In this document: in pieces, positions 1 to 5,632 of the stretch | How the letters are laid out: the number at the start of each line of letters is the position of its first letter | Numbering within the stretch: the stretch's first letter is position 1 | Source of the DNA: Paracoccaceae bacterium | Lineage (GTDB): Bacteria > Pseudomonadota > Alphaproteobacteria > Rhodobacterales > Rhodobacteraceae | DNA length: 5,771 nt | Direction: 5' to 3' | NCBI GenBank assembly: GCA_027030435.1 | Contig: JALVEX010000019.1 | Coordinates: forward strand, 1-5,771 | Notes under the pieces: generated by a model | What the model was told of the DNA's origin: nothing | The model's input: the letters and a program-made list of their open reading frames with translations, nothing else | Databases searched by the model: none | Made by a program: the position numbers and the translations under genes

Positions 1-1010
1 AGCGCGCCCATCTTTACGCCCTCTTCCACCGGATCTCCGATCACCACCTGCTCCAGCCGTGCCGTGAGCGCTTCGGTCACCGGATCGATGAGCGCCTCGG
101 GCACGATCATGCGCCGGATGGCGGTGCATTTCTGCCCGGCCTTGGTGGTGATCTCGCGCGCAGCCTCGCTGACGAAAAGATCGAACTCCGGCGTGCCCGG
201 CGCGGCATCGGGGCCGAGGATCGAGGCGTTGAGGCTGTCCTGCTCGGCGATGAAGCGGGTGCCGTTTTCGATGATGTTGGGCATCGAGCGCAGGGCAAGG
301 GCGGTGCGCGCCGAGCCGGTGAAGCTCACCACATCCTGCGCGCCGAGGCGCTCCAGAAGATCGCCCGTGCGCCCCACGATGAGCTGCACCGCGCCCTCGG
401 GCAGGAGCCCGCTTTCAAGCATGATACGCACGGCGGCTTCGGTGAGAAAGCTTGTCTGCGTGGCCGGCTTCACGATTGCCGGCACACCGGCCAGAAGCGT
501 GGGCGCGAGCTTTTCCAGCATCCCCCAGACGGGGAAATTGAAGGCGTTGATATGCACCGCCACGCCCCGCAGCGGCACCGCGACATGCTGGCCCAGAAAC
601 GTGCCCTTGCGCGATAGCTGTTCCACCCCGCCATCGACATACACCTTGCCATCGGGCATCTCGCGCCGGCCCTTCGAGGCAAAGACGAACATCGTGCCGA
701 TGCCGCCGTCGATATCGATCCAGCCATCCTTGCGGGTGGCGCCGGTGAGGGGATTTAGAGCGTAAAGCTCCTCCTTGCGGCCATCGAGATAGGCCGCCAG
801 CGCCTTCAGCATCTTCGCGCGCTCATGAAAGCCCATCTCGCGCAAGGCGCTGCCACCCCGGGCTTTCGCCCAATCGATCATCGCCCCGAAATCGAGCGTA
901 GCACCCCCCGCCCGCGCCATTGCTTCGCCCGTCACCGGGCTTTTCAGCACCTGCGCATCCGCGCCCGGCGCGATCCATTTTCCACAAGCATAACTGTGTG
1001 GCTCCAGCAT
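1..1010 (-). CDS. paaZ: PaaZ, oxepin-CoA hydrolase / 3-oxo-5,6-dehydrosuberyl-CoA semialdehyde dehydrogenase (partial, N-terminal half)
   Basis: This cytoplasmic bifunctional enzyme opens the oxepin-CoA ring with a C-terminal MaoC-like hydratase domain and oxidises the resulting aldehyde with an N-terminal aldehyde dehydrogenase domain. I translated the minus strand from 1010 and found an uninterrupted frame of 336 codons to the window edge. It starts MLEPHSYACGKW and contains the ALDH motifs FNFPVWG and KPATQTS. It also has EQDSLN with Glu256 and KAGQKCTAIRR with Cys295, the same residue numbers as the catalytic pair I recall for E. coli PaaZ. The family is about 680 residues, so the hydratase domain lies beyond the left edge. 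The start is backed by a GGGAGG ribosome site 8 bases upstream. The gene diverges from paaI across an 85-bp spacer with a TetR-type operator, so the two directions are probably co-regulated. Family identity is very secure; the presence of the hydratase domain is inferred. Confidence 0.95.
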   Translation of the reverse strand, partial: MLEPHSYACGKWIAPGADAQVLKSPVTGEAMARAGGATLDFGAMIDWAKARGGSALREMGFHERAKMLKALAAYLDGRKEELYALNPLTGATRKDGWIDIDGGIGTMFVFASKGRREMPDGKVYVDGGVEQLSRKGTFLGQHVAVPLRGVAVHINAFNFPVWGMLEKLAPTLLAGVPAIVKPATQTSFLTEAAVRIMLESGLLPEGAVQLIVGRTGDLLERLGAQDVVSFTGSARTALALRSMPNIIENGTRFIAEQDSLNASILGPDAAPGTPEFDLFVSEAAREITTKAGQKCTAIRRMIVPEALIDPVTEALTARLEQVVIGDPVEEGVKMGA

Positions 1011-1095
1011 CTGCGCATCCTCCCGTATCGGCCCGGCATTACTATTGACCAACCGGTCGGCTTTGTGCAAGCTCCATCTCACAGGAGGAACGCAG
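1011..1095. promoter_or_regulatory. Divergent paaZ / paaI control region
   Basis: This 85-bp spacer separates the minus-strand paaZ start from the plus-strand paaI start, so it must hold both promoters unless either gene is read through from afar. Reading toward paaI, TTGACC at 1045-1050 matches a sigma-70 -35 box at five of six bases, but no convincing -10 sits 16-18 bases downstream. Reading toward paaZ, an AT-rich patch (minus strand, AATAGTAAT at about 1038-1046) is the best -10 candidate, with only a weak -35. Ribosome sites are GGGAGG for paaZ, 8 bases before its ATG, and AGGAGG (1083-1088) for paaI. The inverted repeat at 1049-1060 overlaps the paaI-side -35 element, which suits repression. 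Confidence 0.6.
1049..1060. promoter_or_regulatory. Putative PaaR (TetR-type) operator
   Basis: CCAACCGGTCGG is a 12-base inverted repeat in which five of six base pairs are symmetric; the only break is A1051 against C1058. TetR-family PaaR repressors of proteobacteria bind short palindromes of this general ACCGGT-centred kind in front of paa genes and are released by phenylacetyl-CoA. The site sits in the only control region of the cluster seen here and overlaps a TTGACC -35-like box. A TetR regulator is encoded at the end of the adjacent operon (4066-4653). Assignment to that regulator is inference from position and symmetry. Confidence 0.6.
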
Positions 1096-1530
1096 ATGAG
1101 CCCCGAGGAACGCGCCCGAAAAAGCGCCCGCGCCATGTGGGAAAGGGATCAGGCTTCACAAGCCCTTGGCATGAAGATTGAACGCATCGCGCCGGGCGAG
1201 GCGGTTCTTTCCTTTACAGTTGCCCCGGAGCACCTGAACGGCCATGGCATCTGCCACGGCGGCTTCATCTACGCGCTGGCCGACAGCGCCTTCGCCTTCG
1301 CCTGCAACAGCTACAATCGCGTGGTGGTGGCGCAGCAGAACCAGATCACCTATCTGAGCCCCGCGCGCGAGGGCGAGCGGCTCGAAGCCCATGCCAGCGA
1401 GGCCGCCCTTTCCGGCCGCTCCGGCATTTACGATGTGGCCGTCCTTGGCCCCGACGGGCGCAAGATCGCCCTGTTTCGCGGCCTTTCGCGGCAGATCTCC
1501 GGCACCCATTTCGAAGAGGAAGAAGAATGA
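1096..1530 (+). CDS. paaI: PaaI, hydroxyphenylacetyl-CoA thioesterase
   Basis: This hotdog-fold thioesterase hydrolyses hydroxyphenylacetyl-CoA and related dead-end CoA esters, freeing CoA trapped when ring epoxidation goes astray. The 144-residue product is close to the usual length of about 140. It carries the family signature CHGGFIYALADSAFAFACN, with the likely catalytic acid Asp63 and the HGG turn at 54-56. I chose the ATG at 1096 because AGGAGG lies 7 bases before it. An in-frame ATG at 1045 would add 17 residues with no family resemblance and would place the start inside the operator region. The protein ends in five consecutive glutamates (residues 140-144). Its stop overlaps the thiolase start in ATGA, so the two genes are probably translationally coupled. 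Confidence 0.95.
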   Translation: MSPEERARKSARAMWERDQASQALGMKIERIAPGEAVLSFTVAPEHLNGHGICHGGFIYALADSAFAFACNSYNRVVVAQQNQITYLSPAREGERLEAHASEAALSGRSGIYDVAVLGPDGRKIALFRGLSRQISGTHFEEEEE

Positions 1531-2729
1531 ATCACGCCTATGTCTGCGAGGGCCTGCGCACCCCGATCGGCCGCTATGGCGGCGCGCTGGCGCCCGTGCG
1601 CCCCGATGACATGCTCGCCCATGTGCTGCGCGAGGTGATGGCGCGTGCGCCGGGCCTGCCGGGCGAAGCGGTGGAGGATGTTTTCGCCGGCTGCGCCAAC
1701 CAGGCGGGGGAGGACAACCGCAACGTCGCGCGGATGTCGGCGCTCCTGGCCGGCCTGGCCGAAACCGTGCCCGGCACCACGATCAACCGCCTCTGCGGCT
1801 CTGGCATGGATGCCATCGGCACGGCGGCGCGCGCGATCATGGCGGGGGAGATGGATGTGGCGCTCGCGGGCGGCGTGGAAAGCATGAGCCGCGCGCCCTT
1901 CGTGCAGCCGAAGGCTGAGGCGGCCTTTTCCCGCCGCGCCGAAATATTCGATACGACCATCGGCTGGCGCTTCGTCAATCCCTTGATGGAGCGGCAATAC
2001 GGGATCGATTCGATGCCCGAAACCGCCGAGAACGTGGCCGAGGAATTTTCGATCGCGCGCGCGGATCAGGATGCCTTCGCCCTGCGCTCGCAGCAGCGCG
2101 CGGCAAGGGCCATTGCCTCGGGGCGTCTGGCGGAGGAAATCTCGCCGGTTTCCATCCCCATGCGCAAGGGCGAGCCGGTGATCGTGGCAGAGGATGAACA
2201 CCCGCGCGAAACCAGCCTCGAAAAGCTCGCCGCCCTGCGCACGCCCTTTCGCGAAGGCGGCAGCGTGACGGCGGGCAATGCCTCGGGGGTGAACGATGGC
2301 GCCGCGGCGGTGATCGTGGCCAGCGAAGCGGCGGTGAAGCGATACGGCCTCACCCCGAAGGCCCGCATCCTGGGCATGCAGACGGCCGGAGTGCCGCCGC
2401 GCATCATGGGCATCGGCCCCGCTCCGGCAAGCGAGAAGCTGCTTGCCCGCCTCGGCCTCGGGATCACCGACATGGACGTGATCGAGCTCAACGAAGCCTT
2501 TGCCGCCCAGGCGCTTGCGGTGCTGCGCCGCCTCGGGCTGCCTGACGATGCCGAGCACGTGAATCCGAACGGCGGCGCCATCGCGCTCGGCCACCCCCTG
2601 GGGATGTCAGGCGCGCGGCTGGTTCTGACGGCGGCGATCGAGCTTCAGAAGCGCAAGGCCCGGCGCGCCCTGTGCACCATGTGCATCGGTGTGGGCCAGG
2701 GGATCGCCATGGCGATCGAGCGGGTCTGA
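1527..2729 (+). CDS. paaJ: 3-oxoadipyl-CoA / 3-oxo-5,6-dehydrosuberyl-CoA thiolase (PaaJ, PcaF-like)
   Basis: This degradative thiolase cleaves 3-oxo-5,6-dehydrosuberyl-CoA and later 3-oxoadipyl-CoA with free CoA, giving acetyl-CoA and finally succinyl-CoA. The 400-residue length is typical. All thiolase landmarks are visible: nucleophile Cys90 in NRLCGSGMDAIGTAARAI, NEAFAAQ (322-328), His356 in GGAIALGHPLGMSGAR, and Cys386 in CTMCIGVGQG. The stretch FDTTIGWRFVNPL followed by SMPETAENVAEEF is characteristic of the PaaJ/PcaF branch rather than acetoacetyl-CoA thiolases such as PhaA. The start overlaps the paaI stop, and its GAGGA ribosome site (1516-1520) lies within the glutamate codons of paaI. 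Because 3-oxoadipyl-CoA also arises from protocatechuate, a pcaF role cannot be excluded, but the paa context favours PaaJ. Confidence 0.94.
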   Translation: MNHAYVCEGLRTPIGRYGGALAPVRPDDMLAHVLREVMARAPGLPGEAVEDVFAGCANQAGEDNRNVARMSALLAGLAETVPGTTINRLCGSGMDAIGTAARAIMAGEMDVALAGGVESMSRAPFVQPKAEAAFSRRAEIFDTTIGWRFVNPLMERQYGIDSMPETAENVAEEFSIARADQDAFALRSQQRAARAIASGRLAEEISPVSIPMRKGEPVIVAEDEHPRETSLEKLAALRTPFREGGSVTAGNASGVNDGAAAVIVASEAAVKRYGLTPKARILGMQTAGVPPRIMGIGPAPASEKLLARLGLGITDMDVIELNEAFAAQALAVLRRLGLPDDAEHVNPNGGAIALGHPLGMSGARLVLTAAIELQKRKARRALCTMCIGVGQGIAMAIERV

Positions 2730-2759
2730 ACGGAAGAGAAAACAGGGAGGAAAATAGAG

Positions 2760-4061
2760 ATGGAAGATCTCACACCAAGGCGCGAGGATCTCGAGCCCAT
2801 AGAAATCGCCTCGCGCGATGAAATCGAGGCGCTTCAGCTTGAGCGCATGAAATGGTCGCTCCGCCATGCCTATGAAAACGTGCCGTTCTACAAGGCAAGT
2901 TTCGATGCGGCCGGCGTGCATCCCGACGATCTGCAATCGCTTTCCGATCTTTCCCGCTTCCCCTTCACCCTGAAGCAGGATCTGCGCGACAACTACCCCT
3001 TCGGCATGTTTGCCGTGCCGCGCGAACAGGTGCGCCGCCTGCACGCCTCCTCCGGCACCACCGGCCAGCCCACAGTGGTGGGCTATACGGAGCGCGACAT
3101 ACGCACATGGGCTTCCGTCGTGGCGCGCTCCATGCGCGCATCAGGCACGCGGCCCGGCGACGTGGTGCACATATCCTATGGCTACGGCCTCTTCACCGGC
3201 GGGCTCGGTGCCCATTACGGGGCCGAAGCGCTGGGCTGCACGGTGGTGCCGGTTTCCGGCGGGATGACGACCCGGCAGGTGAAACTCATCGAGGATTTCG
3301 GCGCCTCCACGATCATGGTCACCCCGAGCTACATGCTCTCGATCCTCGATGAATACCGCGCCCAGGGGCTCGATCCGCGAAAGAGCCCGCTGAAGGTTGG
3401 CATCTTCGGCGCCGAGCCCTGGACGAATTCCATGCGCGAGGAGATCGAGCAGGCGTTTGACATGCACGCCGTCGATATCTACGGGCTTTCCGAGGTGATC
3501 GGGCCCGGGGTCGCGAATGAATGCGTCGAAACCAAGGATGGCCTGCATATCTGGGAAGATCATTTCTACCCCGAGATCATCGATCCCGCCACCGGCGAGG
3601 TGCTGCCCGATGGCGAATTCGGCGAGCTTGTGTTCACCTCGCTCACCAAGGAGGCCTTCCCGATCATCCGCTACCGCACCCGCGATCTGACGCGCCTCCT
3701 GCCCGGCACCGCGCGCTCCATGCGGCGGATGGAAAAGATCACCGGCCGCTCGGACGACATGATCATCCTGCGCGGGGTCAACATCTTCCCGACCCAGATC
3801 GAAGAGCAGCTGATGACCGTATCCGCCCTCGCCCCGCATTTCCAGATCGAACTGGTGCGCGAAGGGCGGATGGATCAGATGATCGTGCATGTGGAGCTTG
3901 CCGGAGAAGGCGGCGATGGCGAAGCGGCCTGCGCCGAGCTTCAGAAAAAGATCAAGCGCAACGTGGGCGTTTCGACCCGCGTGCAGCTGGCCGAGGCGGG
4001 CGGCGTGGCCCGCAGCCAGGGCAAGGCCGTGCGCGTGATCGACAACCGGCCGAAAGGTTAG
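2760..4061 (+). CDS. paaK: PaaK, phenylacetate-CoA ligase
   Basis: This ANL-superfamily adenylating enzyme converts phenylacetate, ATP and CoA to phenylacetyl-CoA, AMP and pyrophosphate. That is the committed first step of the pathway and the source of its inducer. The 433-residue length matches the family. Motifs in order are the phosphate-binding loop SSGTTGQPT (97-105), FGAEPWTNSMR (216-226), YGLSEVIGPG (241-250) for adenine binding, YRTRDLT with Asp309, and GRSDDMIILRGVNIFPTQIEEQ (329-350) at the hinge to the small C-terminal lid. The late motif SQGKAVRVID supplies the conserved Lys422. The ATG at 2760 follows GGGAGG (2745-2750) by 9 bases. It sits 30 bp after paaJ, with no terminator in the gap, and 4 bp before the regulator gene, so it is in the same transcript. 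Confidence 0.97.
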   Translation: MEDLTPRREDLEPIEIASRDEIEALQLERMKWSLRHAYENVPFYKASFDAAGVHPDDLQSLSDLSRFPFTLKQDLRDNYPFGMFAVPREQVRRLHASSGTTGQPTVVGYTERDIRTWASVVARSMRASGTRPGDVVHISYGYGLFTGGLGAHYGAEALGCTVVPVSGGMTTRQVKLIEDFGASTIMVTPSYMLSILDEYRAQGLDPRKSPLKVGIFGAEPWTNSMREEIEQAFDMHAVDIYGLSEVIGPGVANECVETKDGLHIWEDHFYPEIIDPATGEVLPDGEFGELVFTSLTKEAFPIIRYRTRDLTRLLPGTARSMRRMEKITGRSDDMIILRGVNIFPTQIEEQLMTVSALAPHFQIELVREGRMDQMIVHVELAGEGGDGEAACAELQKKIKRNVGVSTRVQLAEAGGVARSQGKAVRVIDNRPKG

Positions 4062-4065
4062 GCCG

Positions 4066-4653
4066 ATGGCGCGCGGCATTGCCCGGGATCACGACGAAAA
4101 GCGCGCCGCCATCCGCAAGGGGGCGGCAGAATATTTCGCCACGCATGGCTTCGATCGTGCCTCCATGGCCGGTGCGGCCAGCCATTGCGGCGTATCAAAG
4201 GCTCTGCTCTACCACTATTACGAAAGCAAGGACGCCCTTCTCTTCGATATCCTCGATACCCACCTCTCCGATCTCCTGCATATCATGGAAGCCGTGCCCG
4301 ATGGCCCGGATTACCTGCGCCGCCTGATCCATGCGATCCTTGCCGCCTACCGCAACGCCGATGCCGAACACAAACTGCAGGCCGATGCGCTCAACAAGCT
4401 CCCTCCCGAACTGCGCCAGCCCCTGCTCGCACACCAGCGCAAGATGGTGCAGGTGATGGAACGCGCCGTCCGGCAGATCGCGCCGGAGAACCTGTCCGAT
4501 CCTGATCACGCCCGCGCCGCGGCCATGGCCGTTTTCGGGATGCTCAACTGGTTCTACATGTGGCACCGCCCCGGCAGGGGCGTGAGCCGGGAGGAATACG
4601 GAGATCTGGTGGCCGACATGGCAATCGGCGGCCTGCCGGCAATCTCCGGCTAG
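4066..4653 (+). CDS. paaR: TetR-family transcriptional regulator, probable phenylacetate repressor PaaR
   Basis: This is a 195-residue DNA-binding protein. The N-terminal TetR domain spans about residues 10-60, with the helix-turn-helix around ASMAGAASHCGVSKALLYHYYESKDAL (32-58). The remaining helical part (about 65-190) would be the ligand-binding and dimer region and includes an aromatic FGMLNWFYMWHRPG (157-170). As the last gene of the paaI-J-K run, starting 4 bp after paaK with an AAAGG ribosome site (4053-4057) overlapping the paaK end, it is very likely the pathway regulator. TetR-type PaaR proteins take the place of the GntR-type PaaX of E. coli in many proteobacteria and respond to phenylacetyl-CoA. 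Its expected target is the repeat at 1049-1060, which would make the operon autoregulated. The TetR call is certain; the PaaR name rests on context. Confidence 0.88.
   Translation: MARGIARDHDEKRAAIRKGAAEYFATHGFDRASMAGAASHCGVSKALLYHYYESKDALLFDILDTHLSDLLHIMEAVPDGPDYLRRLIHAILAAYRNADAEHKLQADALNKLPPELRQPLLAHQRKMVQVMERAVRQIAPENLSDPDHARAAAMAVFGMLNWFYMWHRPGRGVSREEYGDLVADMAIGGLPAISG
4650..4653. other. Overlapping convergent stop codons (CTAG)
   Basis: The plus-strand paaR stop TAG (4651-4653) and the minus-strand lipoprotein stop (TAG read on the minus strand, 4652-4650) share bases. The two transcription units therefore meet tail-to-tail with no non-coding space. Any terminator for either unit must lie inside the coding sequence of the other. 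Confidence 0.95.
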
Positions 4654-4919
4654 CCGCACCACACCCGGCTGATGCGGTTCTTGTCGTCAATCTCGATGTT
4701 GAGGCGCTCGGGATGGAAATCCGTCGTCACGGGCATCCCCTGCCTTATGATACGCACGGGGGAGGGAAAGGTCATGGAAGCCAGAACATCCGCGGATTTA
4801 CCCACGAGGCTTTCATATCCACCCTGCGCACTGCACGTAGGCGTTTGCGCGGGAGGCGACCCGGCATCCGCACAGGCCGCGAGCACGAGGGAGCAAATTG
4901 CGTAAGCGGCATGTCTCAT
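4650..4919 (-). CDS. Small lipoprotein, I78-family peptidase-inhibitor-like
   Basis: This 89-residue protein begins with a lipoprotein signal peptide whose lipobox is L13-A14-A15 before Cys16, so the mature form should be lipid-anchored in the envelope. A short linker rich in Pro, Ala and Thr leads to a small domain ending RIIRQGMPVTTDFHPERLNI, then DDKNRISRVWCG. That ending closely follows the I78 (potato inhibitor I-like) pattern of an R-I-R segment, VT-D-x-x-P-x-RLN, and a terminal CG. Cys29 and Cys88 are placed to form the disulfide expected of these domains. Inhibition of a secreted protease is a family expectation, not shown here. Its ATG overlaps the stop of the regulator upstream (ATGA), preceded by GCGAGG 8-9 bases away. 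Its stop overlaps that of paaR on the other strand. Confidence 0.85.
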   Translation of the reverse strand: MRHAAYAICSLVLAACADAGSPPAQTPTCSAQGGYESLVGKSADVLASMTFPSPVRIIRQGMPVTTDFHPERLNIEIDDKNRISRVWCG

Positions 4920-5533
4920 GTGCCATACCTCGCCATGAACATTTCGATCGCCCCCTCAAGCACCTTTTCCCTTTCGTCAGGGCGGATCTTCTCCCCCACG
5001 CCGCACAAGAGTTTCGGGAAATAGGATGCACTGCACAGTTCGGCAAACTGATCGGCCGCCAGTTCGAAATCCTCTATCCTCAGCTTGCCGAGCGAAACGG
5101 CATGGCGGAGGTATTCCACCAGCCTGTCACGCAAGAGCTTCGGCCCGGATTCGTAGAATCTTTGCCCCAGCTCGGGAAACCGGCAGGATTCGGCCACGCA
5201 GATGCGATACATGCTGAGGCCGAATTCAGAGCAGTAGAAGGCGATGATACGCTCTCCGGCCTCGCGCAGAACATCCGCCGGATCGTCATCCGATGTCAGC
5301 AATTCCAACGCGTTATCGGCCTGCCGGGTGCATTCGCTCTTGGCGACTTCGGCAAACAGAAGCCGCTTGTCGGGGAAGTAGCTGTAGAGCGTGGCCTTTG
5401 AAACCCCGGCCTCACGGGCGATTTCATCCACGCTCGCGCCCTCATAGCCATCGCGCATGAAGATCTTCCGGGCTCCTTCCAGAACCTGTTCGAACTTGCG
5501 CCCTTTCCTTATCCTGCAACAGCTTTCCGGCAT
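4916..5533 (-). CDS. TetR/AcrR-family transcriptional regulator, cysteine-rich
   Basis: This 205-residue regulator has a textbook TetR N-terminal domain: KIFMRDGYEGASVDEIAREAGVSKATLYSYFPDKRLLFAEV (about 23-63), including the helix-turn-helix. A helical ligand domain follows, of the broad AcrR/AefR type. I take the start at 5533 rather than 5557 because AAGGGGGAGG lies just upstream of it, whereas the 5557 ATG overlaps the likely -10 box and has no ribosome site. Eight cysteines are present (5, 6, 68, 101, 112, 117, 167, 177), which is unusual for the family and may or may not mean redox sensing. The stop overlaps the start of the I78-like lipoprotein, so the two are probably made together. 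The palindrome at 5560-5569 is its likely operator. The effector is unknown. Confidence 0.92.
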   Translation of the reverse strand: MPESCCRIRKGRKFEQVLEGARKIFMRDGYEGASVDEIAREAGVSKATLYSYFPDKRLLFAEVAKSECTRQADNALELLTSDDDPADVLREAGERIIAFYCSEFGLSMYRICVAESCRFPELGQRFYESGPKLLRDRLVEYLRHAVSLGKLRIEDFELAADQFAELCSASYFPKLLCGVGEKIRPDEREKVLEGAIEMFMARYGT

Positions 5534-5552
5534 CGGCCTCCCCCTTGCCGGA

Positions 5553-5582
5553 AGCATAGACCGATCGGTTCAGGCGAAGCAA
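5553..5582 (-). promoter_or_regulatory. Putative promoter of the TetR-lipoprotein unit
   Basis: Read on the minus strand, TTGCTT (5582-5577, three of six matches to TTGACA) and TATGCT (5558-5553, four of six matches to TATAAT) are separated by 18 bases. The palindrome at 5560-5569 sits wholly inside this spacer. Transcription would begin around 5546, leaving a short leader holding the AAGGGGGAGG ribosome site before the ATG at 5533. The box matches are modest; the geometry is the main support. Confidence 0.5.
5560..5569. promoter_or_regulatory. Putative TetR operator (autoregulatory palindrome)
   Basis: ACCGATCGGT is a perfect 10-base palindrome lying 26 bases before the regulator start at 5533 and between its likely -35 and -10 boxes, the classic position for TetR autorepression. 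It resembles the site at 1049-1060 in base composition, but its half-sites are spaced differently: ACCGA/TCGGT here against CCAACC/GGTCGG there. It is therefore more likely the target of the neighbouring regulator (4916-5533) than of PaaR. Confidence 0.6.
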
Positions 5583-5596
5583 GTGAATGGGAGCAC

Positions 5597-5624
5597 CGGC
5601 ACCGGGATCACGCCCCCGGTGCCG
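5597..5624. terminator. GC-rich hairpin, possible terminator of the gene at the right edge
   Basis: Bases 5597-5606 (CGGCACCGGG) pair perfectly with 5615-5624 (CCCGGTGCCG), giving a 10-bp stem with an 8-base loop. On the minus strand it lies 8 bases after the stop codon at 5633, where a transcript of the right-edge gene would end, and before the promoter of the TetR unit. There is no good T-run after the stem on either strand, so it is a weak intrinsic terminator at best. It could instead protect an mRNA end. Confidence 0.45.
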
Positions 5625-5632
5625 TGGATTCC

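Noticed and set aside
64..765. Plus-strand open frame of 233 codons at the left
   Set aside because: It lies opposite the paaZ dehydrogenase domain, whose motifs and catalytic residues are all on the minus strand.
985..1004. Short inverted repeat CCACA/TGTGG in the first codons of paaZ
   Set aside because: Only a 5-bp stem with a 10-base loop; too weak to call a regulatory structure.
951..1020. CTGCGCATCC present twice (951-960 and 1011-1020)
   Set aside because: A single 10-base direct repeat in GC-rich DNA, one copy inside paaZ; no further copies and no regulatory logic.
1045..1095. Upstream in-frame ATG for paaI at 1045
   Set aside because: It has no ribosome site, overlaps the operator and -35-like box, and adds residues not found in the family; the 1096 start has AGGAGG at proper spacing.
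1428..2594. Long minus-strand open frame of 388 codons opposite the thiolase
   Set aside because: It mirrors paaJ codons in GC-rich DNA, has a low-complexity His/Arg/Gly/Ala composition, no recognisable domain, and the sense strand encodes a complete thiolase.
3141..4079. Minus-strand open frame of 312 codons opposite paaK
   Set aside because: Antisense shadow of a complete ligase gene; no family motifs and biased His/Gly/Ala content.
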